64,000 bases of DNA from Blastocladiella emersonii ATCC 22665 (GCA_025594325.1 JANHCV010000011.1:1426001-1490000); one strand, 5' to 3'; positions 33,318 through 43,400 are shown, counted from the stretch's first letter. Made by a program: numbers and translations. Notes: generated from the sequence alone by a model not told the origin.

Positions 33318-36300
33318 TCAGAACCGCGCGGCGTCGACGAGCGCCTGCGCGCCAGCCTTGACCAGCTTCTGCGCGGCCTCGAGCCCGCTCGTGGCCGTGG
33401 TGGCGAGGTGCTGCTTGCCGTCGACGCTCCAGACGTGGGCCTCGACCTCGATCTTGCCGTCATCGCGGCGCACCGTGTTCACGGCGACGGGGACCTGGCA
33501 CCCGCCCTGGATGGCGCGGAGGAAGTCGCGCTCGTGGTCGCACGTCAAGCGGGTCTCGGCGTCCTCGATCGCCTTGACGAGGCGGTGCATACCGGCGTCG
33601 CGCGCGCGGATCTGCACGCCAATGGCGCCCTGCGAGACGGCCGGGACCATGACGGCGGGATCGATCGGCTGGACGTGCACGCCGGCGAGGGCCTCGGTCG
33701 CGTTCGGGAGGCGCGCGAGGCCGGCGACGGCGAGGACGATCGCGTCGTAGTGCACGTCGGCAGTCGCGGCGTGGGTGCCGAGGAGCTTGGCGATGCGCGT
33801 GTTGAGGTTACCGCGGACGTCGATGATGCGGAGGTCCGGACGCGCGGCGGCGAGCTGGGCGCGGCGGCGGAGCGACGAGGTGCCAACGGTGGCGCCCGAG
33901 GGCAGGGACTCGATGGTGTAGGCGTGGCCGGCGCGCGAGACGAGGGCGTCGCGCTTGTCCTCGCGGGCGAGCACGGCGCCGAGGGCGAGCGCGGGCGGCT
34001 GCGTGGTCTCGAGGTCCTTGAGCGAGTGCTGGACGAGCGCGACGGCGCCCGACTGCAGCGCGACCTCGAGCTCCTTGGTGAACAGACCCTTGTCGCCGAT
34101 CTTGGCCAGCGCGACGTCGAGGATCTTGTCGCCCTTGGTCATGACGCCGTCGATGCGGAAGCGGTGCGCGGGCTGCGGGTTCCATCCGCTGGTAGCTGAC
34201 GGGGCGGGCGTGCGCTCGGCGGCGGCGGCCTGGTGCGCGACGAGGGCCTTGTGCACGATCTCGGCCTGGGCCATGGCGAGCGGCGAGTTGCGCGAGCCGA
34301 GGACAATGGTCTGGGCCTCCTCGACAAAGGCGCCGACGGACTCGGTCGACATGTCGAGCTTGGTGCCGTGGCCGAGGTTGACAATGTAGCGGTGCTTGCC
34401 GAACTCGCGGATCATGGCGCGCACCTTGGTGCGGATGTTGTCGAGCGGCTCGTACATGACGTCGGGCTCGAGGTTGCCCTGGAGCGTCATGTAGGGCCCG
34501 GCGGCGGCGCGCTGCTCGGCGGGGATGCCGGCCCAGTCGATGGAGATGGCGTCGTACAGCGTCTCCTTGACGATGCGGGCCGTGGCGAAGTTGGCGCCGC
34601 GCGGGAACACGGTCATGGGGATGTGCGGGTGCACGGCCTTGACCCTGCGGGCGATATCGGCGAGGTAGGGCAGGGCAAACTCGTAAAAGTCGGTCGGCCC
34701 GAGGTCGACGGCGTTGGACTCGAAAACCTGCACGATGTCGGCGCCGGCGTCGACCTGCTTGCACAGGTAGTCGATGGCGACGTCGGTGCACTTGCGGAGC
34801 AGCAGGTGGGCCCACTCGGGGTGCATGTGCAGCCACTTCTTGGCGAGGTCCTTGCCGATCATGTAGGCCATGAGGGTCCAGGGCGCGCCGCAAAAGCCGA
34901 CGAGGGCCTTGTCGCGTGGGAGCTGGGCGCGGGTGAGGGTGAGGGCGTCGTAGACGTGCTGCAGGATGGCGGGCTGGTAGGCGAGGCGCTCGATGTCCTC
35001 GAGGGTGCGGATCGGGTGCGGGAAGAAAGGACCGGGCTGCATGATGAGCTCCATGCCGAGAGCCTGCGGGATGGTCATGATGTCGGAAAAGATGATGGCG
35101 CAGTCGACATTGTACCGCCACACGGGCTGCAGGGTGATCTCGGTGGCGATGGCGGGGTCGGCGGTCATTTCGAGGAAGTTCTTGTCGCCCTTGACCTGGC
35201 GGTACTCGGGGAGGTAGCGGCCGGCCTGGCGGTGGAGCCAGACGGGCGGGCGCGGCACGCTCACGCCGCGGAGCGCCTGCACGAACAGCGTCTCAATGTA
35301 CGTGTGGCGCGGGGCGATGGTGGCAGTCGCCATGGAGCGAGCACGGCGGGGTGCGGCAGCGACGAAATCGGTGCCCTGGGCGGCGACGGTCGCGGTCGGG
35401 AAGGCGGCGTTGGGCGGCAGGCACGCGGCGGGGAGGCCGGCCGCGAACAAGGCGAGAGCCAGCTCGCCGCGACGGGCAGCGACCCAGGCGTCCTCCTCGG
35501 GCGTCAGGGGCGCTGGCGGGGGCGGGAGGTCGAAGGTGGCGGGCGGCGAGACGTAGTCGGCCTCGCCGAGCTCGACGGCCTGGACGGCGGCGGCGTGGCG
35601 CGCAACGGTCGCGATGTAGGCGGTGAAGAGCGGGATCACGACGGCGTGGGCGAGGCCAGCCGAGTCGGTGCCGGCGAGCGGCAGGTCGGCGCGCAAACCA
35701 CCGATACCGCGGTAGGCCTTGCCGTCGGCGGCGCGGAAGGCCTCGTCGGCAGCGCGCTTGACGGCGGCGTAGTCGGCGCTGTGGGCGATGGCAACGTCAC
35801 GGGCGGCCGTGTGCCAGTCGAGAGCATCGTCCTCGTTGATGAAGTAGGGGAGCAGCTCGGCCTCGACGCGGAGGGCGGCGGTGGGCACGGACGAGGCGGC
35901 GACGGGCGAAGCGGGCTTCGGGGACGCCCCACTGTTCTTACGGCCACTGCCACGACGGTTGCGCGACTGCTGCTTCGGAGAGGCCGAGGGGCTCGCCTCA
36001 GCGGGTGCGGCGGCGGCAGCGACCTCGACCTTGGACCACGAGATGCGGACGGCGGAGGCGAGGGGCGACTTGGGCCAGCACACGAGGTGGGCGACGTCGG
36101 GGGTCGGGCGGACGAGGACGGCGCGCTCGAAGAGGGACGAGGCGGTCAGGGCGGCGAGGTCGACGAGGTCGCGGTCCGCGGCGGCCGAGACGGCGGCGGC
36201 GAGGCGCGACGCTTCCTTGGTGGCCTCGAGGGCGACGATCGCGGCGGCGATCTCGGAGACGAGGCTCGGCATGGTAAAGGGACAGCAGCAGGGACCCTGG

Positions 36301-36509
36301 AGGTGCGTGGAGAGTGAGCGGGCGGGTTCAGCGGACCGAGGGATCGCGGGAGCAGCTGCAGCAGCAGCAGCAGCAGGCGCGGGAGCAGGGCGACGGACGC
36401 GGACAGTGTTGGGCGCGATGGTCGGTGCGGGTAGCGCGGCGGCGACGACGCCAGACGCGGCGAGGACGAGGCCGTAGGCCAGCGAGCAACAGAGCGGGCA
36501 CGGCGCCAT
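33318..36509 (-). CDS. Fused uroporphyrinogen decarboxylase - hydroxymethylbilane synthase
   Basis: One uninterrupted frame of 1063 residues. Residues ~393-733 are a complete UROD (heme step 5): HRQAGRYLPEYR substrate arginines, FSDIMTIPQALGM, GAPWTLMAYMIGKD with its Tyr, and the closing NLGHGTKLDM. Residues ~734-1063 are a complete HMBS (step 3): TIVLGSRNSPLAMAQAEI, DKGLFTKELE, HSLKD with the catalytic Asp, GTSSLRRRAQL, RGNLNTR, and the dipyrromethane-cofactor Cys in GGCQVPVA. There is no linker or stop between them. Residues 1-392 are unrecognised: a hydrophobic start (CCSLAYGLVLAASGVVAAAL) possibly for targeting, an Ala/Pro region, then a helical part with a basic Ser/Lys insert. ATG 36272 (MPSLVSEIAAAIV) and ATG 35333 (MATATIAP, the natural UROD start) are alternatives. 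Cytosolic location is expected for both enzymes. Confidence 0.93.
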   Translation of the reverse strand: MAPCPLCCSLAYGLVLAASGVVAAALPAPTIAPNTVRVRRPAPAPAAAAAAAAPAIPRSAEPARSLSTHLQGPCCCPFTMPSLVSEIAAAIVALEATKEASRLAAAVSAAADRDLVDLAALTASSLFERAVLVRPTPDVAHLVCWPKSPLASAVRISWSKVEVAAAAAPAEASPSASPKQQSRNRRGSGRKNSGASPKPASPVAASSVPTAALRVEAELLPYFINEDDALDWHTAARDVAIAHSADYAAVKRAADEAFRAADGKAYRGIGGLRADLPLAGTDSAGLAHAVVIPLFTAYIATVARHAAAVQAVELGEADYVSPPATFDLPPPPAPLTPEEDAWVAARRGELALALFAAGLPAACLPPNAAFPTATVAAQGTDFVAAAPRRARSMATATIAPRHTYIETLFVQALRGVSVPRPPVWLHRQAGRYLPEYRQVKGDKNFLEMTADPAIATEITLQPVWRYNVDCAIIFSDIMTIPQALGMELIMQPGPFFPHPIRTLEDIERLAYQPAILQHVYDALTLTRAQLPRDKALVGFCGAPWTLMAYMIGKDLAKKWLHMHPEWAHLLLRKCTDVAIDYLCKQVDAGADIVQVFESNAVDLGPTDFYEFALPYLADIARRVKAVHPHIPMTVFPRGANFATARIVKETLYDAISIDWAGIPAEQRAAAGPYMTLQGNLEPDVMYEPLDNIRTKVRAMIREFGKHRYIVNLGHGTKLDMSTESVGAFVEEAQTIVLGSRNSPLAMAQAEIVHKALVAHQAAAAERTPAPSATSGWNPQPAHRFRIDGVMTKGDKILDVALAKIGDKGLFTKELEVALQSGAVALVQHSLKDLETTQPPALALGAVLAREDKRDALVSRAGHAYTIESLPSGATVGTSSLRRRAQLAAARPDLRIIDVRGNLNTRIAKLLGTHAATADVHYDAIVLAVAGLARLPNATEALAGVHVQPIDPAVMVPAVSQGAIGVQIRARDAGMHRLVKAIEDAETRLTCDHERDFLRAIQGGCQVPVAVNTVRRDDGKIEVEAHVWSVDGKQHLATTATSGLEAAQKLVKAGAQALVDAARF
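36357..36379 (-). repeat. CAG/CTG microsatellite in heme fusion N-terminus
   Basis: About seven GCA-phase units on the plus strand encode the poly-Ala run near residue 45 of the minus-strand fusion protein. Confidence 0.8.
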
Positions 36510-37151
36510 GAAGAACCGGACTAGTGACGGTCTAGACGCTCACGGCTGTCGGTGGATGGTCGCCGCCGTCAGTCGAGCGCTCGTCGTTGCCGTTGCCGTT
36601 GCTGTCGAGGGCCGTGCGATCCGGCGTGGCAGCGCTCTGCTGCTGCTGCTGCTGCTGCTGCATCCGTGTGATCCATGGCAGGGGCGGGGAATACTCACCT
36701 AGCGACGATTCAGAGTCGGGCGCTACGAGGTGCAGCTCGACGATCGGTCCGGCGGTGGGTGAGGGGGAGAGAGAAGGGATCGCGGAGGGCAGCAGCGCTT
36801 AGGATCGGCTTGGTTGGTCAGGCCAGCTCAGAGGTTCAGAGCCGCGGGCCGCGCGACAGCCGAGACCCGCGTATGAGGTTTTCGCAAGGTTTTCGCCCCG
36901 CCGTGACCTGATGTTGATCGCAAAACCGGGTCACATGCGCCGGCCGAGCACTGCGTCGTGACGAGCGGCCTGGCCACTCTACGCTCGAGGCGCTCGCTTC
37001 CGCTGCCCTCCAGTCGCTCTACCACGTAGCTCACACGAATCGACACCACGGAACTCGCTGCATCGTGCCCGCCCCCGCCCCGCCCACGCATCGACCGGGA
37101 CCGCCGACCACTTGAGAACCCGAAAACCCCGAACCGCAGCCGTAACCCATC
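36510..37151. other. Bidirectional promoter: heme fusion / uL11m
   Basis: No gene. Holds an eight-unit CTG microsatellite (36637-36660). No strong ACGCGT core and no exact start-site element are seen. Confidence 0.5.
36637..36660 (+). repeat. (CTG)8 microsatellite
   Basis: Eight perfect CTG units in the leader/promoter of the heme fusion gene, noncoding in the chosen model. Confidence 0.9.
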
Positions 37152-37592
37152 ATGTCGAAGAAGGCCGCCGCTGGCGCCATGTCGCAGCTCCGCCTGCTCG
37201 TCCCCGCCGGCAAGGCCGCGCCGACGCCGCCCGTCGGTCCCGCGCTCGGCCAGCGCGGTATCCGCGCCATGGACTTTTGCCGCCAGTTCAACGACCAGAC
37301 CAGCAAGATCGTCCCCGGCACGCCGATCCCCGTGCGCATGTCCATCAAGCCCGACCGCACCTACACCTTCGTCACGCTGGTCCCGCAGACCTCGTACCTC
37401 ATCAAGCAGGCCGCCGGCATCGAGAAGGGCGCCACGCGGCCCGGCGACGAGGTCGTCGCCACCATCTCGGTCAAGGCCGTCTACGAGATTGCCAAGATCA
37501 AGCAGCGCGACATTGCCCATCTCTCGCTGCACGAGCTGTGCAAGCAGATTGTCGGCTCCGCGAGGTCCATGGGTGTCAAGGTCGTCGCCTGA
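37152..37592 (+). CDS. Mitochondrial large-subunit ribosomal protein uL11m
   Basis: A single exon of 146 residues with the uL11 signature: TPPVGPALGQRGIRAMDFCR followed by FNDQT, MSIKPDRTYTFVTLVPQTS in the N-terminal domain, and the C-terminal RNA-binding domain IKQRDIAHLSLHELCKQIVG, then SARSMG. Organellar/bacterial-type rather than cytosolic, because of the LGQRG loop and KP..TSYLIK pattern. It binds the GTPase-centre region of large-subunit rRNA. The basic N-terminus (MSKKAAAGAMSQLRLLVPAG) is short for a presequence. ATG 37152 is the first in frame. Confidence 0.93.
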   Translation: MSKKAAAGAMSQLRLLVPAGKAAPTPPVGPALGQRGIRAMDFCRQFNDQTSKIVPGTPIPVRMSIKPDRTYTFVTLVPQTSYLIKQAAGIEKGATRPGDEVVATISVKAVYEIAKIKQRDIAHLSLHELCKQIVGSARSMGVKVVA

Positions 37593-37821
37593 TCCCTTTC
37601 TTGTCTGTTTCCCTGCCCTACTCTTCCCGCATCCCGTATATACATAAGCTGATCATTTCTAGTCAAAAGTGTCTCGCAATGACTCGCAGCGGTGCGCGGG
37701 CTGAGCAGTGACGGTGGGCCGCTCATGAACTCGGTCGGACTCGAAGACGCGGACGGACGCTTCTCACCACCGACCTCGCCCCGCATGCATCCCCTCCTCT
37801 CCGAGCACACCCCTACACTAT

Positions 37822-37836
37822 CTGCAACGTAATCGA
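37822..37836 (+). promoter_or_regulatory. CTGCAACGTAATCGA start-site element (CDT2)
   Basis: One-base-insertion variant of the TGCAACGTATCGA element, 29 nt before the CDT2 ATG. Confidence 0.5.
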
Positions 37837-37865
37837 CTCTTCGCAACCTACGCACAGCATCCCGC

Positions 37866-39825
37866 ATGGACTCGTTCGGCCTCCCCTACGGCTCGGTCCA
37901 TGCTCGCCTCCGCGACGCCGAGCTGCGAGGCCTCTCGCGCCTGCGCCAGGGCAGTACGTCCCGTCCCCGCATCACCTTGCATATGCCTCTCGCTAAGTGT
38001 CATCGTCGTAGCGAGCACCCGCCCGCGCCTTCTCGACCTCGTCAGCAACCCGCGCATGTACCACGCCTGCGTCAACACGGCCATGGTCCCCGTCCCGACC
38101 TACGCCGCCCACTACGCCCCCAAGGCCACGGGCACCCGCTTCCTCGCCACCGCCGACGAGGCCGGCACCGTGTGCGTGCTCGACACGGACAACGACCCCG
38201 AGTCCATGCTCGTCGCCCGCTTCACGGCCCACGCCAACGCCATCTTTGACGTGCAGTGGCACCCGACCGACCCGTGCATCGCCACCGCCTCGGGCGACCA
38301 GACCGTCGTGCTGTGGGACCTCGAGCGCCAGTCGTCGGTCGCGCTCTTCTCGGCCCACAAGTCGTCGGTCCGCTCCGTCGCCTTCAACCCCTTCGACCCC
38401 GCCATGCTCGCCACCACCTCGCGCGACGGCTCCATCATCATCTGGGACACGCGGTGCGCCGGTGTCGCTATGGCCAACGGCGCCGGGACCGCGTTCGGCG
38501 CCGCGAACGTGATCCGCCACGCGCACGCCCTGCCCGGGTCCGGCTCGTCGGCCGCCGCCATCTCCGTGTCGGCCGCCGTCTTCACGCGCGAGCGCACCGT
38601 GGCGAGCGCCGGCGCCGGCGACGGCGTGGTGCGCGAGTGGGACGTGCGCAAGCTCGGGTCGCACAACAGCCGCGTGCGCGCGAGCCCCGCGGCCGCGTCG
38701 TGCGACCTGACCGAGGGCCGCCGCGCGCGCCGGTTCGGCCTGACGCACCTGGCGCTCGATGCGCTGCGCGACACGCTGTACGCGGTCGGCATGGACTCGC
38801 GCGTGTACGCCGTAGACGCGACGACGCTCCAGCCGCTGCGCGTGTACGGGTCGCGCCACTTCACGCCGTCGCTGTACACGCGCGCGTCCGTCGACCCGTC
38901 GGGCGCGTTCCTGGCGGTCGGGTCGACGCAGCACAATGCGCTGCTGTTCGAGACGGCGCGCCCGGACCGCGCCCCGCTCGCGCTGCGCCACGGCCACACG
39001 GCCGAGGTGTCGTGCGTGGCCTTCTCGCAGTCGTCGGTCGCCGTGCGCCTCGCCACGTGCTCGGACGACGCCACGGTGCGCATCTGGCGCGAGGCGCCCG
39101 ACGACGCCGACCGTATCCGCAACGCCGGCGCCGCGTCCGCTGGTGACGCTGACCTCGCGTTCAAGTCGTGGGCGTGCGCCGAGGTGGCCGACGACGCGCC
39201 CGCCGAGTTTCCGGACGCGTGGGACCGCGCCGCACACGGGCCCGACGACCCGCACATGGCGGCCGCGCTCGAGCAGGCGGCGGCGGCGGTCGCTGCCATG
39301 GACGTGGACAAGGTCCTCTCGTCGCCCGCCCGCGCGCCGTCGATGCCCGAGCTCGTGGCGGTACACCGGCCCGCGTCGTTTTCGCTGTTCGCGTCGTCCA
39401 ACTCCAGCTCCAACTCGGGCTCGGCGTCGAACCTGCCCGCGCTCGCGCCGAGTGCCGAGGGCGACCACGTCGTCGCGCCCCCTCCACTGCCCGAGGTGCC
39501 CGCCCAGGTACCTGCCGACGTTCCTGCGACGCCCGCTCCCGTCGCCGTGGCACCCACATCCAGCACGGCGGGTGAGGGCAGCACAGCAGGCCGCCGGAAA
39601 CGCACGCTGCTCGACTTTTTCGGGTCTCCGCAGGCGGTTGCGGCCGCCGAGTCGCCGTCCCGCGCGGCTGCTTCGTCGTCCTCGCGTCCAAGCGCGGCCC
39701 GCAGCGCCGGCAACGGCAGCAGCGCGAGCAAGCGGCGCGTCACCGGGTCTGCGTGGACGCCGTCGCGGAGCATGTCGGCTTCCTCGAGCTCATCCTCGTC
39801 GTCGTCCAAGCGCGCCAAGCGATAG
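37866..39825 (+). CDS. CDT2: Cdt2/DTL-like WD40 substrate receptor of CRL4
   Basis: Exons 37866-37953 and 38012-39825, about 633 residues. Cdt2 brings PCNA-bound proteins (Cdt1, Spd1, Set8 types) to the Cul4-Ddb1 ubiquitin ligase. The propeller order fits the family: FTAHANAIFDVQWHPTD, SGDQTVVLWDLE, AHKSSVRSVAFNPFD, SRDGSIIIWDTRC, VASAGAGDGVVREWDVRK, LATCSDDATVRIWR. The usual inter-blade insertion lies after WDTRC. The tail is disordered and ends with KRTLLDFFG (about residues 567-575), a PIP-box-like KxxLxxFF, and a basic C-terminus (SSKRAKR). The C-terminal PCNA-binding motif of metazoan Cdt2 makes this plausible. DWD-type WDTR/WDVRK motifs would contact Ddb1. Alternative: another DCAF. Confidence 0.82.
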
Positions 39826-39905
39826 CCAGCGCGCGCGCAAAACCATTTTGGATCACTAAGTGTACTTTTGATCATATAATATATCCCGCATCCACGCGCC
39901 CTATA

Positions 39906-41232
39906 TTACACGATGACGCGCAGCAAATACTTCATAAACTTCCACATGCCGACGCTGGACTCGACGTTGCCGTGCGGGTCCGTGGTGCGCTCGGGGAAGG
40001 CGATGCCGTAGCCGCGGACGCCGGGGAGTGCGGCGCCTGTGACCTTGTTGACGAGGTCGCCCGTGGCCACGTCGTGGGCGATTTCCCGGACACCGGCGAT
40101 GGCAGGTACAGGCCGCGGGCGGTACCCGACGGCGTAGCAGACGTGGGTGACGCCCGTGAGGTACTTGGCGTAGACGGCGGGCTCGTCGGCCTCGTCGGCG
40201 GGGAGCTGGATGCGGTCGACGCCGACGCGGCGCGCGGCATCGAGGTCCTCGAGGTTGGCCTTGGCCCACTTGGCAGCCATGCCCTTGAGCCCCGTGTTGT
40301 CGTAGAGAATCCAGCCGTCGGGCATGTCGACGGCGTACTTGAGCGGGTGGCGGTGGAACTGGACGACGGGGATCCCGGCGTCGACGAGGTTCTTGACGCA
40401 CAGGATGGCCGAGTGCGAGCCGCCAACGACGGCCACCTTGGCGTCGGGTGTCGCGGCGAGCACGGCGCGCAGGCGCGACGGCGTCAGGCACGTGTCGAGG
40501 TCAATGACGTTGACCGAGGCGGGGACGGGGGACGTGGCGGGCGGCGGGAGCGGCTCGGCGCCCGTGCACAGGAAGACGCGGGCGGCGGACAAGGTGGTGG
40601 AGGCGGGCGCGGCCGAGACGTCGGGGACGCGGGCAAAGTCGTCCTTGACGCCCCCGTGCACGGGGAACGTGTACGCGTCCTCGTTGGCGGCGCGGGTCAC
40701 GTCGCCGGCCCAGCCGCGGAACAGCGTGAGGCGGTCCTTGGGGACGGTGCGCTCGAGGGCGGCGGCGAGGTCGCGGCACAGGCGCTGGGCGTGGACGAGG
40801 TCGCAGCCGACGGACGCGTCCATGGCCTCAAGCGCGGCGAGCGGCGCAGGGACGCCCGGCGGGGTCGGTGCGTGGGCGGCGGCGTGCAGCGCGTCGCTCG
40901 CCTTGGCGAACTCGATGAAGAGGCGGACACGGGTGTTGCTATTAGGCGTTGAGGGCGGTTAGATGCATCCAGAGGGGCGGGTGCGGGGCAGGCAGCACGG
41001 ACCTCGGGACCTCGGGGTACTGCTGCAGACGGCCGCCGGCAAAGGCGGGGTCGATCCAGGCGATGGGCCCGACGCCGAGGTCGAGCAGGCGGCCGACGAC
41101 GGCGACGCCCGCGGGCCCGGCGCCAATGACGGCGGCGGCGAACGGCTTGGCGGGGGCAGCGGACATCATGGTCGAGGACAGGGACAGGTGGCGGGCAAAG
41201 AGCGAGGTGCGGCGGATGGCGGCAGTGGACAT
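39906..41232 (-). CDS. FAD/NAD(P)-dependent oxidoreductase, probably mitochondrial
   Basis: Minus-strand exons 41232-41003 and 40938-39906, about 420 residues. The N-terminus is basic and Ser/Thr-rich (IRRTSLFARHLSLSS), consistent with a presequence. The FAD-binding Rossmann motif is AAVIGAGPAGVAVVGRLLDL. A second dinucleotide fold is KVAVVGGSHSAILCVKNLVD. A late motif THVCYAVGYRPRPVP resembles the AxGYRP block of N-hydroxylase/pyridine-nucleotide oxidoreductases. The substrate cannot be named; lysine/ornithine monooxygenase-like or a reductase are possible. The donor is GTCCGT and the acceptor CTAATAG. Its stop lies 80 bp from that of CDT2. Confidence 0.75.
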
Positions 41233-41270
41233 GGGGCACGCCTCGGATGGGCGGTGGTTAGTGTATACAG

Positions 41271-41285
41271 TATGATACGTTGCAA
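41271..41285 (-). promoter_or_regulatory. TTGCAACGTATCATA start-site element (FAD oxidoreductase)
   Basis: Minus-strand copy of the element, 38 nt upstream of the ATG at 41232. Confidence 0.5.
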
Positions 41286-41595
41286 GGAGAGCGCGAGGGT
41301 GTGGACCGGAGCGAGGGCCGTGGGGGGAGCGCCCGCCTTTTGTAGCCGCGGCCGCGGGTCCTCGACCGTGCGCGACCAGGATCCAGACCAGGATCACCCG
41401 CGGCGAGCGGCCGCCGTGCCCGCCGCGCGCCGTGATGGACGGCGGGGCGCAGCGACGGCCGAGAGGGAAGAGCCGCCGACGCGGCCCGCCACCGGCCTGA
41501 CACGTGACACGCGCCGTGTCGTGTCTCGCGCCCCGTCTCGCACTCGCAGCCTGCCGATCCCTTCTCTCCCCGCTCTCGCCAACAACGGTAGACCC
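41286..41595. other. Divergent promoter: FAD oxidoreductase / FSH1 hydrolase
   Basis: Short GC-rich intergenic region. No gene or strong element apart from the minus-strand motif noted at its edge. Confidence 0.5.
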
Positions 41596-42357
41596 ATGAA
41601 GCAGCCGCCGAGCGTATTCGACTTGAACATAGAACCGACCGCCCCCATGGCCTCCTCCGCGCACCGGCTCCGCATCCTGTGCCTGCACGGCTACACGCAG
41701 AACGCGGCCGTCTTCTCCAAGCGCACAGGCGTGCTGCGCAAGCACCTCAAGGGCAAGGCCGACTTGGTCTACATCAGCGCCCCGCACGCCCCCGACAGCT
41801 ACGTCGCGTCGCCCGACATGGACCCGGCCGAGGGTACGCCCATCCCGCCTTGAACCCTGCTACTGTATAGCGAACTCACGCCGCACACGCGGGTAGAGGG
41901 CCAGCGCGCGTGGTGGAACATGACCGATTCCCCGACGGGCCCCGTCTACTCGGGCTTCGACGCGGGGCTCGCGCACGTCGCGTCGGCGCTCGACGCGCAG
42001 GGTCCGTTTGACGGGATCCTGGGCTTCTCGCAGGGCGCGGCCATGGCGGCGCTCGCGGCGCTGCGGGTTCCGCACCCGTCGCTCAAGTTTGTCATCTGCG
42101 TGTCCGGGTTCGTGAGCCGCGACCCGGCGCACGCGCCCTGGTACGAGCCCGCGGGCGGGTGCACGGTGCCGTCGCTGCACGTCTGGGGCACGGCCGACGC
42201 GTGGGTGCCGCCCGCCAAGAGCATGGAGCTCGCCCGTGCGTTTGCGAGCCCGACCGTGTTCGAGCACGGCGGCGCCCACTACGTGCCCATGGACGCGGCG
42301 GGCAAGGCCGCCGTCGCCGACTTTCTCGCGCCGTTTCTCGACGGCGGCAAGATGTAA
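41596..42357 (+). CDS. FSH1-family serine hydrolase
   Basis: Exons 41596-41833 and 41897-42357, about 232 residues. Alpha/beta-hydrolase family: RILCLHGYTQNAAVF oxyanion loop, nucleophile elbow GFSQGAAMAAL, catalytic Asp in VWGTADAWVPP and His in EHGGAHYVPMD. This matches the yeast Fsh1-3 / human OVCA2 group of small esterases. ATG 41647 (MASSAHRLRI) is an alternative start nearer the usual family N-terminus. The acceptor chosen is GGGTAG at 41896; the nearer TATAG at 41870 would create a stop. Convergent with the BAR-like gene. Confidence 0.9.
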
Positions 42358-42430
42358 TAGTGCTAAGTGGTTCCCATTATATAAAAAAGTGTTTACACGA
42401 GTGAGTCAAAATTGCTTCTCGACCGCAAAG

Positions 42431-43393
42431 CTATTCCGAGGCGGGCGCGGGCGTCGAGGACGAGGTGGCCGAGACTGTCCGGGACGGCGGACGCACAATG
42501 GGCCCGTACGAGGCCATGGGCCCCTGGCCGGCCACGTACTCGGCGGGGAGCGGCGGCACGGGCGGGACGGCCAGCGACGCCGCGTCGGGGGCGGCGGCAA
42601 GGGCAAAGGTGGCGGCGAGCGACGCGTGCGGGAAGGCGCGGGCCACGGCGCGCACGGCGCTCCCAATGTCGAGGTAGGTGGCGGCCGTGGCACGCGCGGC
42701 GAGATGGCAGCGCTCGAGCAGGTGCGGCAGGCGGCGCTCGGCCAGGTCGTCGCCCACGACCATGTTGGCAGCCTCGACGCGCTTAATCTCCATGGCGATA
42801 CCGTTGAGCAGGGTGAGCGACTGCTGGTAGGCCATGAGGTCGCGGTGCTTGGCCTTGCGCGTCTTCTGGGCGGTCGCCTCGGCGTCCTTGAGCTGGCGGG
42901 CAAGCTGGTCGAGCTTGGCCTCGTTCTGGCGCTGCGCGGCCACGGCGTCGGCGTGGATGGCCTCAATGTCGGCGAGGAGCGGGGTCTCGAGCTCGCGGTA
43001 GAGGCGGTCGCCGAGCGCCGTGTGGGCGCGGGCGAGCGAGGCGACGAGGGCGGCGAGGAACTGCAGGTCACCCTCCTCGGCGGGGAGCAGCTCGCGGGCC
43101 GAGGAGCGGCAGCCGCGCAGCGAGGCGAGGACGCGGTGCATGGTCTCGGCGGTGGTGGCGACCATCTGCACGGCGGTGCGCAGGTCGCGGGCGGCGCGGG
43201 CCAAGTCCGCGTACTGGATGAGGTTCATGCGCGGGACATCGGAGGGCAGGGCGGCGAGGGCGGCGGGGACCGAGGAGTGGAAGAGCGAGGGCCGTGGCTC
43301 GGACGCCATGCTGCCGGAGTGGTGCGAGTGGGTCGAGTCGTTGGAGGACCGCGTGAAGGTGCGTTGCAGGGTGGCCTGCAGCGACGATATCAT
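42431..43393 (-). CDS. BAR-like (Ivy1-type) coiled-coil protein
   Basis: A single exon of 320 residues. After a Ser/His-rich start, about residues 50-270 form long amphipathic helices: MNLIQYADLARAARDLRTAV, ALGDRLYRELETPLLADIEA, and a Lys/Arg-rich helix KDAEATAQKTRKAKHRDLMA. This three-helix pattern fits BAR/IMD-superfamily proteins that bind curved, phosphoinositide-rich membranes, most like fungal Ivy1-type proteins. The C-terminus is Pro/Ala-rich and disordered. The family assignment is by pattern only. A start-site element lies 8-17 nt before the ATG. Confidence 0.6.
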   Translation of the reverse strand: MISSLQATLQRTFTRSSNDSTHSHHSGSMASEPRPSLFHSSVPAALAALPSDVPRMNLIQYADLARAARDLRTAVQMVATTAETMHRVLASLRGCRSSARELLPAEEGDLQFLAALVASLARAHTALGDRLYRELETPLLADIEAIHADAVAAQRQNEAKLDQLARQLKDAEATAQKTRKAKHRDLMAYQQSLTLLNGIAMEIKRVEAANMVVGDDLAERRLPHLLERCHLAARATAATYLDIGSAVRAVARAFPHASLAATFALAAAPDAASLAVPPVPPLPAEYVAGQGPMASYGPIVRPPSRTVSATSSSTPAPASE

Positions 43394-43400
43394 TCGAGTG

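Noticed and set aside
34233-36317. Plus-strand 694-codon open frame opposite the heme fusion
   Set aside because: Gly/Asp/Val-rich antisense shadow; the minus strand carries two complete enzymes.
41834-41870. Shorter intron in the FSH1-type gene ending at TATAG
   Set aside because: It would put a TAG in frame soon after the junction; the acceptor at 41896 keeps the hydrolase frame.
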